Made by a program: the position numbers and the translations under genes. Shown here piece after piece: positions 8,754 through 16,352 of a stretch of DNA of 64,000 bases. Under the pieces are notes generated by a model that saw only the letters and a list, made by a program, of their open reading frames with translations, was not told where the DNA came from and made no database searches. The stretch is from Jeotgalibacillus sp. S-D1 (GTDB lineage: Bacteria > Bacillota > Bacilli > Bacillales > Jeotgalibacillaceae): assembly GCF_004358665.1 (NCBI RefSeq), contig NZ_SMZR01000002.1:62001-126000 (forward strand). Reading direction: 5' to 3'. Position 1 is the first letter of the stretch. Each line of letters opens with the position of its first letter.

Positions 8754-10042
8754 GAGGAGTCTACTTTCTTTTTCTTGTCACCTTTTTTATAAAAAATCAG
8801 CGGCAATAATATGGCCATAGCTGCCAGCCTGTAGCGGTAAATCGATCCAATATTCGGCAAACTGAAAGACACAGCAAGAAAAATGGATGAAGCATAAAAG
8901 AAAATGATTTTTCCGGTGCTGCTTGAGAAAATTTCTTTGCGGTTTTTCCATATGAAGTAGTAGAGGAAATACCAGCAAAGCATTTCCAGTGCGGAAAGAA
9001 CATAAATTCCCTGACTGAAAGAAAGCCATTGCCATGGAAACGGCGCAAAAATGGAAAATGGCAGCTGAATAAGCCAGCGGATTTCAGCGGGAAACAACGT
9101 TACGATATGAATTCCCGATCCTCCCTCCAAGGCTATTTCATTAATCCGGTCAACTCCCTCTTCCGATGTTGAATTGCCAAATGTTTCAACCACGATGTCA
9201 CCGGCAGCGGAAGCACTGAATATGCCAATAGCTACAACAAATATCACAAGATTACGAACAAATCTTCCTCTGCCTTTAAGAAACTGAAAAGCCATATAGA
9301 GTACGATTGGAATTGCGATCGCCAGTAGAAATTGCGGTCTCATATAACTGATCAATGCAACTCCGCTTGCTCCTATAATTAAATCGCTCAGCCGGACGCT
9401 GCGCTTGCTCAAAGAAATAACCAAAAAGCTTGCCAGGACCATCCCGAGTACCACAAATGCATCCTTTAACAGAGAGATGGACCAGAATATCGCACTTGGA
9501 AAAAGTGTCCATAACAGAACTGCAGCTAATCCAAATTTCTTACCGCCTACACGGTCACCAATTTCGTAAAGCAGCGGCACTATGATAACGGAAGCCCCTA
9601 GGTTAATCAGCTGGGGGATATTCATATCTATGCCAAATAAATTGTATAAAAAACCGACGAAAATGGTATAGGATAGGTTGCCTCTTAACGCATCAAACCA
9701 TGAATGCGTGGCTAATGCTTTTACCGCGTCCCCATGATAGCTTAGAGCGTCAACATCTCCAGGAAAAAATCCATCCAGGCCGTTTTGATAGGAGTATATT
9801 TTTAACCCAATCAATAAAATAAGCCGAACGGATATAGCTGCTAATATAATTTTGATCAGCACGGTTGGATGCTGAAAAAATGTTGATAAGGAAATAGCTA
9901 AAAGCGCTGAAAAAAGCACGATTACGCTATAGATCAGCACAGATGGATTGCTAAACGAAACGATCAAACCAAGCAATATGGCAAGGCCGATATAAAAGTA
10001 CAGCCATTGAAGTTTATCTGTAAAAAATCGGTTATATGTCAT
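8750..10042 (-). CDS. Polytopic membrane protein, GT-C or polymerase-like
   Basis: 430 residues from ATG 10042, preferred over ATG 10069 because AGGTGA stands four bases before it. About ten hydrophobic segments run through the protein. A long first extracytoplasmic loop carries FFPGDVDALSYHGDA near residue 95, an acidic motif in the place where GT-C transferases of the ArnT/PMT type have their metal-binding aspartates. The C-terminus is Lys-rich (KKGDKKKKVDSS) and so cytoplasmic. In a Wzx/Wzy-type locus the candidate roles are repeat-unit polymerase or undecaprenyl-phosphate-sugar-dependent transferase. No other polymerase candidate is present here, which favours the first. Family assignment is uncertain. 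Confidence 0.65.
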   Translation of the reverse strand: MTYNRFFTDKLQWLYFYIGLAILLGLIVSFSNPSVLIYSVIVLFSALLAISLSTFFQHPTVLIKIILAAISVRLILLIGLKIYSYQNGLDGFFPGDVDALSYHGDAVKALATHSWFDALRGNLSYTIFVGFLYNLFGIDMNIPQLINLGASVIIVPLLYEIGDRVGGKKFGLAAVLLWTLFPSAIFWSISLLKDAFVVLGMVLASFLVISLSKRSVRLSDLIIGASGVALISYMRPQFLLAIAIPIVLYMAFQFLKGRGRFVRNLVIFVVAIGIFSASAAGDIVVETFGNSTSEEGVDRINEIALEGGSGIHIVTLFPAEIRWLIQLPFSIFAPFPWQWLSFSQGIYVLSALEMLCWYFLYYFIWKNRKEIFSSSTGKIIFFYASSIFLAVSFSLPNIGSIYRYRLAAMAILLPLIFYKKGDKKKKVDSS

Positions 10043-10074
10043 TTGATCACCTACCATTCTTTCAAACATAAGAC

Positions 10075-11544
10075 TTATTTATTTTCATTTTTAATACTGG
10101 CCAGCTTGTGCTCCAGCAGCTTAATTCCCTGCTGTTTAAAGGAGGAAAGGACATCAACCTTCTTAAAAGAAGCGAACAGAAAGACGATGTACACTCCCAT
10201 AAACAAAACAATATTCATCAGGAAATGCATGTGGAGAGAAAGGATGCCAAAAAGAAGGCAAACCATCGTAACAAAGGGAAGCAGGATAAGAAAAAAATGG
10301 CGAAGATACTCCATCTTTTTTAACCCCATGTCTTTAAAGCACACGAACATTAACATAAGCGGATACAGCATGTAGGAAATAGCTGTACCAAGCGCCACCC
10401 CATCTATATAGAAACCCAGACGAATGAACATAAGATTTAAAATCGCATTGATCAATACCCCGCAGCACAGGACCTTCAAATAACTCCATTCCTTATGCAC
10501 AACCGTTAAATAATGGGCATAAAGCATCGCCCATATATAAAAAAACAACCCAATAATGACGATTCTGGCAGCTGAAATCCCGCTTACGTATTCAGGCATT
10601 AACAGCCCCACAAACCAGGGGAATACAAAAAAAGCGGTTCCCAATATTAAAGGGCTGCCATACGACAAGAGAATGGTAGGCTTCAATATGATTGGCATTA
10701 ACGATTTTTTTTCCCCTGTAGCGCCGTACTGGAAATTAATTTTTGGATACATAACCTGATGAAATACAGCTGGCAGCACCATGATGCCTTGAAAAATAAA
10801 GGCAATAATCCCATAATGGCCAACGGATGCCGAATCGAAAAAAGTATAAATCAGGATGCGGTCGAGTGTCGTGAATAAGCTGAGCAGGATCCCGATAAGT
10901 GTGATGCGAAAGCCATACGCGAGCATGCTCTTGAACAGCGGTCCATTCCATTTAAGCGGCAGTTTTCTTTTCATCTTTGAACGACTGTAAATAAGGGCGG
11001 CAATACATCCAATAAACACGCCTAAAAACAGGCCGTAAATTCCCATGAATACGGCACAAAGAGCCATGACCACATACTGAATGGAACCAATAAAAAGCTG
11101 GATGACAGCTACCTTATTAAATCGCTGGCTGGTTAAGAAATAGTGATTATGAAAAAGAACCATATTTTGAAACGGGACTAACAGAAGGGCTAAAATCCCC
11201 ATAACTGTTTCAGTCATACTCAGCGGAAGGATCAGCAGCACGACAGCACCGATAAATGATCCCCCGGAAGACATCAGCATCCAGGTGTACACGACACTTC
11301 TGACTTCATTTGCCTGTTTAAAGCGGCTTTGTCCAAGCAGCCTTGGCACATCCCGGCTGAAGCCATCGAGAATCCCGAACTGCATATAATATCCGTAGAC
11401 TAAAAACAACGAATAAATCAGCCAAATTCCGTATTCTTCCGGGCCTAATATATTACGGATCCAGATTCCGGTGACAAAAGATACGACGGCCGAGCATGCC
11501 GTAACAATAAATAGGATTGAAGGATTTTCTTTATCAGGCTGCAT
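10075..11544 (-). CDS. Polysaccharide repeat-unit flippase (Wzx/MVF-MATE type)
   Basis: 489 residues from ATG 11544; a GGAG lies about 12 bases upstream. There are about 12-14 predicted membrane segments. The early signature IRNILGPEEYGIWLIYSLFLVYGYYMQFGILDGFSR, given here only as IRNILGPEEYGIW and FGILDGFSRDVPRLLG, is typical of the Wzx/polysaccharide exporter branch (RfbX/EpsK-like). It should flip undecaprenyl-linked oligosaccharide from the inner to the outer membrane leaflet. It sits 73 bases after the Wzz-like gene and 32 before the polymerase-like gene. The middle shows a second internal-homology half, as usual for the superfamily. Confidence 0.85.
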   Translation of the reverse strand: MQPDKENPSILFIVTACSAVVSFVTGIWIRNILGPEEYGIWLIYSLFLVYGYYMQFGILDGFSRDVPRLLGQSRFKQANEVRSVVYTWMLMSSGGSFIGAVVLLILPLSMTETVMGILALLLVPFQNMVLFHNHYFLTSQRFNKVAVIQLFIGSIQYVVMALCAVFMGIYGLFLGVFIGCIAALIYSRSKMKRKLPLKWNGPLFKSMLAYGFRITLIGILLSLFTTLDRILIYTFFDSASVGHYGIIAFIFQGIMVLPAVFHQVMYPKINFQYGATGEKKSLMPIILKPTILLSYGSPLILGTAFFVFPWFVGLLMPEYVSGISAARIVIIGLFFYIWAMLYAHYLTVVHKEWSYLKVLCCGVLINAILNLMFIRLGFYIDGVALGTAISYMLYPLMLMFVCFKDMGLKKMEYLRHFFLILLPFVTMVCLLFGILSLHMHFLMNIVLFMGVYIVFLFASFKKVDVLSSFKQQGIKLLEHKLASIKNENK

Positions 11545-11617
11545 GACCTTTGATAACTCCTTAGCAAGCTAGAGTTGTGGTATCCACTTCTCCCTCCAGA
11601 TTTTTCTATAGTAATCC

Positions 11618-12232
11618 TTATTTTTTGTTTCTAATGCGGTCAATAAAGAAGATCAGCCACATGGAGATAATGAGAGCAAGCACGAAAGTAATACCCATAA
11701 TCACTAAAGGCTGAGGAAAAACAGGATCTTTGCTGACTGTGCCTTTATTCAGAACTTTAGCGTTTTTATCATCCAAATTCATGATGTGTTGAATTTTCTG
11801 GTCAAATGAGGCAGCAATGGCATTGGCAATCATTGCAGCTTCCGTAGGATTCGAATGCTGTACCTTAAGCTCAATCATCTGAGAGTCCTGCATATTGGAC
11901 GTAGAGATATCCTTTCGGTCAAAATCAATCGAATGACCATCATTATTCAGTCTTTTCTGTGCATCCTTCAGGATATATGGGCTTATTAAAATATCCTGAT
12001 AAGTAGTAACAAGCTTTAGGGAATCATCAATATGAGTTGTTAAAATGGGGCTGGCCTTGTCTTGTTTACCTGCTATTAATATATCCACTTTTGATTCATA
12101 GGTTGGTTCAACAACCTGATACGAAATATACCCGCTTGACACAACAGCTGCCACAGTAAAAATAATAACGATCCATAACCGTTTCCATACAATTTGGAAA
12201 AAACGTGAAAAGCTTAATTTATCTTCATTCAT
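11618..12232 (-). CDS. Wzz/YveK-like chain-length determinant (capsular polysaccharide co-polymerase)
   Basis: 204 residues from ATG 12232; GGAAG lies six bases upstream. Earlier in-frame codons up to 12280 lie inside the sugar transferase gene and are not needed. The structure is membrane span 1 (about 17-37), an extracytoplasmic domain with PTYESKVDILIAG, coiled-coil-like NPTEAAMIANAIAASFDQ, and a Pro-rich PVFPQPLVIMG before span 2 (about 177-198). The C-terminus RIRNKK is cytoplasmic and short. Such proteins (EpsA, CapA, YveK) set chain length and normally activate a separate tyrosine kinase. No kinase gene is present in the window. It overlaps the transferase gene by eight bases. Confidence 0.87.
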   Translation of the reverse strand: MNEDKLSFSRFFQIVWKRLWIVIIFTVAAVVSSGYISYQVVEPTYESKVDILIAGKQDKASPILTTHIDDSLKLVTTYQDILISPYILKDAQKRLNNDGHSIDFDRKDISTSNMQDSQMIELKVQHSNPTEAAMIANAIAASFDQKIQHIMNLDDKNAKVLNKGTVSKDPVFPQPLVIMGITFVLALIISMWLIFFIDRIRNKK

Positions 12233-12926
12233 TGTGTTCTTCCTTTCCTTCATAAACAATTTTTGATTGACCATACGCATTTACTATCTTTTTCTCTGTG
12301 GATAGGTCAGCCTGGTTTATAACATCTGTCTGATCATCCCTGGTTCCCGTAAATCTCTCCATTGTTGCCTGATTCTGCTGACTAATGCCTACCGGCCGTA
12401 TTACCCTGCTGATGGTCATAAAAAAAATCTTCATATCTAACCGAAACGACTGATTTTCCACATACCACACATCTAAGGAGAATTTTTCTTCCCAGTTAAT
12501 GGAGTTCCGGCCATTTACTTGTGCCCAGCCAGTTACTCCGGGCTTGACGGACAGCCGTTTTTTCTGCTCAGCACTATACAACGGAACATATTCCATTAAC
12601 AGGGGACGCGGGCCAATAAAACTCATGTTTCCTTTCACTACATTCACTAATTGAGGCAGTTCATCCAAAGAATATCTTCGTATTAATTGTCCAAATGGTG
12701 TTAAGCGTTCTTCATCTGAAAGCAATTTTCCATCCTTTGATACCGCATTTGTCATCGTGCGAAATTTGTAAATGGTAAACGCCTCTCCGTCTTTCCCCGC
12801 CCGAATTTGGGTGAAGAACACAGGAGATCCAATACGCAGATAGATCATGCAGAAAAGAAAAACAAACAGGGGAAACAATACGACAAGCAGAATGCTAGAC
12901 AGCGTTAAATCAACCAGTCTTTTCAT
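12225..12926 (-). CDS. epsL: Polyprenyl-phosphate sugar phosphotransferase, EpsL/PglC type
   Basis: 233 residues from ATG 12926, with AGAGGTG six bases before it; a GTG nine bases further up would overlap the ribosome site. One N-terminal reentrant or membrane segment (about 5-30) is followed by the catalytic core: FFTQIRAGKDG, KFRTMT, SLDELPQL with the Asp-Glu catalytic dyad, SFIGPRPL and KPGVTGWAQVNGRN. It initiates glycan assembly by moving a sugar-1-phosphate (probably diacetylbacillosamine) onto undecaprenyl phosphate. The core ends near residue 190. A hydrophilic tail of about 40 residues is extra compared with PglC. First gene of the operon; no clear promoter was found in the 93 bases upstream. 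Confidence 0.92.
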   Translation of the reverse strand: MKRLVDLTLSSILLVVLFPLFVFLFCMIYLRIGSPVFFTQIRAGKDGEAFTIYKFRTMTNAVSKDGKLLSDEERLTPFGQLIRRYSLDELPQLVNVVKGNMSFIGPRPLLMEYVPLYSAEQKKRLSVKPGVTGWAQVNGRNSINWEEKFSLDVWYVENQSFRLDMKIFFMTISRVIRPVGISQQNQATMERFTGTRDDQTDVINQADLSTEKKIVNAYGQSKIVYEGKEEHNE

Positions 12927-13019
12927 TACTGACACCTCTCCCCTTTACTATATGGTTATGGATTTCAATCAGTTACAATAAAAAAGAGCCAAAATAAATT
13001 CATAGAAAGGCAGAGGATC

Positions 13020-13415
13020 ATGCAGAAAATATTTCATTTAAGTACGGACGCAAGGGATCAAATGATTGATATTACCGAGGAAATTCAGGAGTGGCTGCAG
13101 GCAAATAACATTCGCGATGGAGTTGCCGTCGTATCATCACTTCATACAACAGCCGGCATCACTGTAAACGAAAATGCTGATCCGGACGTAAAAACAGACA
13201 TGCTGATGCGGTTTGACGAAATCTACCCCTGGCATCATCCCGACGATCAGCATGCGGAAGGAAATACCGCTGCCCATCTAAAAACGAGCACCGTCGGTCA
13301 TGCCCAGACACTAATCATTCAGGATGGGCATCTTCTGTTAGGCACCTGGCAGGGCGTTTATTTCTGTGAATTTGATGGTCCAAGACAGCGGAAATTTGCG
13401 GTGAAGGCAATCTAA
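13020..13415 (+). CDS. yjbQ: YjbQ/UPF0047 family protein (secondary thiamine-phosphate synthase type)
   Basis: 131 residues from ATG 13020, with AAAGGCAGAGG upstream. The whole chain is the YjbQ fold. [19 protein letters not shown] (36-54), [16 protein letters not shown] (about 81-96) and [20 protein letters not shown] near the C-terminus (in two parts LGTWQGVYF and FDGPRQRKF) carry the conserved His/Asp/Glu residues of the family. Escherichia coli YjbQ has weak thiamine-phosphate synthase activity; the physiological role is unsettled. It is transcribed divergently from the polysaccharide operon and followed by a strong hairpin. Nothing ties it functionally to its neighbours. Confidence 0.9.
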   Translation: MQKIFHLSTDARDQMIDITEEIQEWLQANNIRDGVAVVSSLHTTAGITVNENADPDVKTDMLMRFDEIYPWHHPDDQHAEGNTAAHLKTSTVGHAQTLIIQDGHLLLGTWQGVYFCEFDGPRQRKFAVKAI

Positions 13416-13474
13416 AACGCATGCAGCCGAAAGAGGAGACCTGGTAATACCTCCAAAAGAGAATTACAAAACAG

Positions 13475-13520
13475 TAAAGCCGCCGTTCATTCCACATTAA
13501 TGGAAGGAACAGCGGCTTTA
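13475..13520. terminator. Hairpin between convergent yjbQ-like and PilZ genes
   Basis: TAAAGCCGC (13475-13483) pairs with GCGGCTTTA (13512-13520). Inside it GTTC/GAAC and TTCCA/TGGAA extend the stem around loop CATTAA. The T-tract is weak on both sides, so termination may be only partial. Confidence 0.6.
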
Positions 13521-13540
13521 CACATTTCATCTAGGATTTT

Positions 13541-13930
13541 TTAGTTCGGTGACTGGTTTATTGCGTTTTTCTGATTTTTCACATATACCTTTAACTGCTT
13601 TACAATGTCTTCATGGCTGTCTTCATTATGCAGAAAATGGAGACCGTATAAATAGTGGTCCAGAAAATACTTTTTCCATACGATTTCACCTTTAAAGCGA
13701 TAAACTTGATGGTTTAATGTAAAGGTAATGGCGATTACAATTTGATCATTTCTTTCAATAGGAATACTCAAGTCCGTTCTGACTTTCGCTCCCCTTGGAC
13801 TTAGGTCCATAACTTCCATCTTTCCCTCAGGTGTCCTGACCTGTTTTCCGCTGACATCAGTAATTGAAAAAACAGCATCTAACGGCTGTTTGAATGAAAA
13901 GCGGAAGGATTCCTTCATTTGGTGTCTCAC
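13541..13930 (-). CDS. Short PilZ-domain protein
   Basis: 129 residues from GTG 13930; AGGAGG lies six bases upstream, which decides for GTG over an ATG four codons later. A single PilZ beta-barrel fills the protein. The second c-di-GMP motif (D/N)xSxxG is present as DLSPRGAKV (about 42-50). The first motif RxxxR reads RFSFK (about 10-14), so the second arginine is lysine. Binding of c-di-GMP may be weakened or lost. There is no membrane span or second domain. It lies 19 bases upstream of a terminator-bounded intergenic stretch and may act in motility or matrix switching, near a SinI-like gene. Confidence 0.8.
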   Translation of the reverse strand: MRHQMKESFRFSFKQPLDAVFSITDVSGKQVRTPEGKMEVMDLSPRGAKVRTDLSIPIERNDQIVIAITFTLNHQVYRFKGEIVWKKYFLDHYLYGLHFLHNEDSHEDIVKQLKVYVKNQKNAINQSPN

Positions 13931-13995
13931 TTCGTTCCTCCTTTTGAACTGGAGATTAAATGCCGGTTTAAGTAAAGTATAGCAATCGCTTCATT

Positions 13996-14032
13996 AAAAA
14001 ACGAACCCCTTTAAATGAGAGGTTCGTTTTTT
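13996..14032. terminator. Terminator at end of SinI-like gene
   Basis: AAAAAACGAACC (13996-14007) pairs with GGTTCGTTTTTT (14021-14032), T-rich on both sides. The last codons of the SinI-like gene form one arm and its stop codon lies in the loop. Confidence 0.8.
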
Positions 14033-14193
14033 CGTACATTATTTCGTATCTTTGATGGATATAGTGCTGCCTTAAGAATATTGTTGTGCTGATTTATAAA
14101 TGTTTTAACCTTTTCGATTGCAATACCAGCCTGTTTTGCTTCAAACATGAGCTCCATCCACTCATCAATGTCATGATTATTTTCAGCCGTCAT
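14011..14193 (-). CDS. Stand-alone SinI-like antirepressor
   Basis: 60 residues from ATG 14193. A GGAG lies 11 bases upstream, a little far but the only candidate. Residues about 8-36, DIDEWMELMFEAKQAGIAI followed by EKVKTFINQHN, match the Sin dimerisation domain of SinI (LDQEWVELMVEAKEANISPEE in Bacillus subtilis), the helix pair that captures SinR. There is no DNA-binding HTH, so it is SinI-like and not SinR. The C-terminal 20 residues are basic (KIRNNVRKN). In Bacillus subtilis SinI relieves SinR repression of exopolysaccharide and matrix genes; an exopolysaccharide locus lies 1.1 kb away here. No sinR gene is in the window. Confidence 0.78.
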   Translation of the reverse strand: MTAENNHDIDEWMELMFEAKQAGIAIEKVKTFINQHNNILKAALYPSKIRNNVRKNEPLI

Positions 14194-14416
14194 TTCGTCA
14201 TCAGCTCCGCAAATAAAATTTTTTGAACATTACTTTCAGAGTATTTGTGACAGAAAGATGTTTCTAAAGTCCTTGTTTATATTTTCCAGTAGTTGAATAC
14301 GTATGGCAAGAGCTTTGGGGTGTTTTTTGTACAAGACTTTACGACAAATTCTATTACATTTCATCGACGTTTTCTGCAAACGAATATAATAGAGACACTG
14401 ACTACTTCTTTAAAGA

Positions 14417-14458
14417 CCGGTTCATTACCGATTCGGACGTTTTCCGCTCCAATGAACC
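14417..14458. repeat. Small inverted-repeat element, GGTTCATT family
   Basis: CCGGTTCATT at 14417-14426 is mirrored by AATGAACC at 14451-14458, with CGTTTTCCGCT between. It resembles a reduced copy of the element at 48696-48769. The rest of the 14194-14550 gap holds the terminator at 14485 and no convincing gene or promoter. Confidence 0.55.
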
Positions 14459-14484
14459 TAAGTATTCAAAGGAATCTGCATAAC

Positions 14485-14517
14485 AAAAAGAATGTCCTCA
14501 AATGTGGACATTCTTTT
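14485..14517. terminator. Terminator downstream of the HxlR-type regulator gene
   Basis: AAAAAGAATGTCC pairs with GGACATTCTTTT around a short loop (TCAAATGT). It lies 34 bases past the stop of the minus-strand regulator gene and is T-rich in both directions. Confidence 0.75.
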
Positions 14518-14550
14518 CTATGAGTTTTGTCCCAGCCACCTACTGCGTCT

Positions 14551-14916
14551 TTATTTTGCCGGTTTTTCAGGTTCAATTTGTTTTTCAACAACATTTTTCA
14601 TATAATCCTTGCCCCATGTATACATAGAATCCAGTATAGGCATCAGGCTTTCACCATTCTCCGTAAGCGAGTATTCCACTTTAGGCGGAACCACAGGATA
14701 CACTTCACGGTGGACAATGGCATCTTCTTCTAATTCCCTCAGCTGATTAACCAGCATCCGCTGGGTAATTCCGGGCATAAGTGCCTTCAGTTCGCCAAAT
14801 CGCTTGGTTCCCTCTTTCCCCAAATGCCATAATATCAACATTTTCCACTTTCCTCCAATAACTGAAAGGGTCAGTTCCTTTTCACAATTAAACACTTTAT
14901 CATCCATTCGTGACAT
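14551..14916 (-). CDS. HxlR/DUF24 family winged-helix regulator
   Basis: 121 residues from ATG 14916, where AGGAGGTG stands six bases upstream; the 25 codons further up have no ribosome site. The HxlR winged helix is clear: [52 protein letters not shown] (in part [17 protein letters not shown]) and [15 protein letters not shown]. Cys11 in VFNCEKEL is in the position of the redox-sensing N-terminal cysteine of YodB, HypR and QsrR, so it may sense quinones, aldehydes or disulfide stress. No adjacent oxidoreductase gene is coupled to it, so its target is unknown. Confidence 0.88.
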   Translation of the reverse strand: MSRMDDKVFNCEKELTLSVIGGKWKMLILWHLGKEGTKRFGELKALMPGITQRMLVNQLRELEEDAIVHREVYPVVPPKVEYSLTENGESLMPILDSMYTWGKDYMKNVVEKQIEPEKPAK

Positions 14917-15002
14917 ATCATCCACCTCCTTATACATTATAACAGACAGTATACTTTTTGCACCTACATACATATTCATCAGCATGAACAATATAATGAT
15001 AT

Positions 15003-15060
15003 AAAAAAACCTCCAAAAGGACGGTTTAGCCGAAACTAAACACCTATGTGGAGGTTTTGT
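15003..15060 (-). terminator. Terminator of rlmN
   Basis: On the minus strand AAAACCTCC and GGAGGTTTTTTT close a stem with an inner GTTTAG/CTAAAC hairpin, followed by a T-run. It begins ten bases after the rlmN stop codon. Confidence 0.8.
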
Positions 15061-15069
15061 TCTAATCTT

Positions 15070-16140
15070 TTACGCTTTTACTTTGTCTTTTTTGATCTGT
15101 TTGCTTCGAAGCTGTCCGCATGCTGCGTCAATATCAGATCCTTGTTCCACACGAACACCACAGTTAATGCCGCGTTTTAGCAGAATTTCATAAAATTCAA
15201 CAATGGCTTTTTTGGTGCTTCGCTCATATTGATTATGCTCATCAACCGGATTGTATGGAATAAGATTCACATAAGATAAATGGCGTTTATTGCTCAACAG
15301 ATTGGCAAGCTGAACGGCCTCTTCCTTATGGTCATTCACATCTTTCAGCATAATGTACTCAAATGTAATTCTGCGATTGGTTTTCTCTAGATAATAATCG
15401 ATTGCAGGCATTAATTTTTCAAGCGGATAAGCACGATTAATTTTCATAATCTGCGTACGCAGCTCGTTATTTGGTGCATGCAGTGACACGGCAAGATTAA
15501 TCTGGATATCTTCATCTGCAAAGTCATAAATTTTATCGGCAAGACCGCTTGTTGAAACCGTAATATGTCTTGCGCCGATTGAAAGACCCTTTTGATCATT
15601 AACAACGCGGAAGAAATCCATCATATTAGTATAATTATCAAATGGCTCTCCAATACCCATTACGACGATATGGCTGACACGCTCTTCTTTGCCCATTTTA
15701 TCCAAATGATGCTGGACATTCATGATCTGTTCAACAATTTCACCGCTTGAGAGGTCACGATTTTTTTTCAGCAGCCCGCTTGCACAGAAGGTACAGCCGA
15801 TATTACAGCCTACCTGAGTGGTGACGCATACCGATAAACCATAATTAAATCTCATTAAGACCGTCTCAATTAAATTGCCATCTTCCAATTTAAATAAGAA
15901 TTTAATCGTACCGTCTTCCGATTTTTGAACCACTTCTTCTTTCAATGACTGAATATAAAATTGTTCCTCTAATAGCGAAATACAGTCGGCATTAAGATTT
16001 TTCATTTGAGAAAAATCCGTTACTCTTTTTTTGTACAGCCAATCCCATATTTGTGCTGCACGGAACTTCTTTTGTCCCTGTTCGACTAGCCAAAGTGTAA
16101 GCTGCTCTAGTGTTAATCCATAAATGGATGTTTTTATCAT
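15070..16140 (-). CDS. rlmN: 23S rRNA (A2503-C2)/tRNA (A37-C2) methyltransferase
   Basis: 356 residues from ATG 16140, with AGAGGG six bases before; a TTG six codons further up lacks a site. A radical-SAM enzyme: Cys112, Cys116 and Cys119 in [13 protein letters not shown] bind the 4Fe-4S cluster. [10 protein letters not shown] is the SAM-contacting GEP motif. Cys341 in DAACGQL near the end is the second catalytic cysteine, and the methyl-carrying Cys lies in the [14 protein letters not shown] region. It methylates C2 of A2503 in the peptidyl-transferase centre and of A37 in some tRNAs, tuning translation accuracy. Length and motif set are normal. It is a single-gene unit with its own promoter and terminator. 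Confidence 0.97.
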   Translation of the reverse strand: MIKTSIYGLTLEQLTLWLVEQGQKKFRAAQIWDWLYKKRVTDFSQMKNLNADCISLLEEQFYIQSLKEEVVQKSEDGTIKFLFKLEDGNLIETVLMRFNYGLSVCVTTQVGCNIGCTFCASGLLKKNRDLSSGEIVEQIMNVQHHLDKMGKEERVSHIVVMGIGEPFDNYTNMMDFFRVVNDQKGLSIGARHITVSTSGLADKIYDFADEDIQINLAVSLHAPNNELRTQIMKINRAYPLEKLMPAIDYYLEKTNRRITFEYIMLKDVNDHKEEAVQLANLLSNKRHLSYVNLIPYNPVDEHNQYERSTKKAIVEFYEILLKRGINCGVRVEQGSDIDAACGQLRSKQIKKDKVKA

Positions 16141-16248
16141 AATAAACCCTCTTTTCAATGTTTGCCTTCCTTACAGGCAAAACGATATCTATTTCACTGA
16201 CCCGTCGGAAATCTAAAAATCATACCCTGTTAATTTGCATCACCCGTA

Positions 16249-16277
16249 ATTATATAATAAAATTCATTGCATTTAAA
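16249..16277 (-). promoter_or_regulatory. Promoter of rlmN
   Basis: On the minus strand, -35 TTTAAA (16272-16277), a 17-base spacer and -10 TATAAT (16249-16254). The predicted leader is about 100 bases and includes a small hairpin TTGCCT/AGGCAA just before the ribosome site. Confidence 0.5.
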
Positions 16278-16310
16278 GTACTTAGGTACATTTTCCACAA
16301 AAACATAGCA

Positions 16311-16338
16311 AGCCAGCCGATAGCAGAATCGGCTGGCT
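16311..16338. terminator. Hairpin downstream of the hydrolase gene
   Basis: AGCCAGCCGAT (16311-16321) and ATCGGCTGGCT (16328-16338) pair perfectly around AGCAGA. The T-tract on the minus side is short and interrupted. Confidence 0.7.
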
Positions 16339-16352
16339 CCAAAAACATCTTG

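Noticed and set aside
14293-14523. 76-codon open frame on the plus strand
   Set aside because: It runs through an inverted-repeat element and a terminator, has no ribosome site and no protein-like pattern.
14936-14941. A perfect TATAAT with upstream TG before the HxlR-type gene
   Set aside because: A start from it would fall inside the AAGGAGG ribosome site, only about 13 bases before the ATG, and no -35 is present.
16141-16242. rlmN leader as a riboswitch
   Set aside because: Only a six-base-pair hairpin is visible; no match to a riboswitch core such as preQ1, and no terminator.
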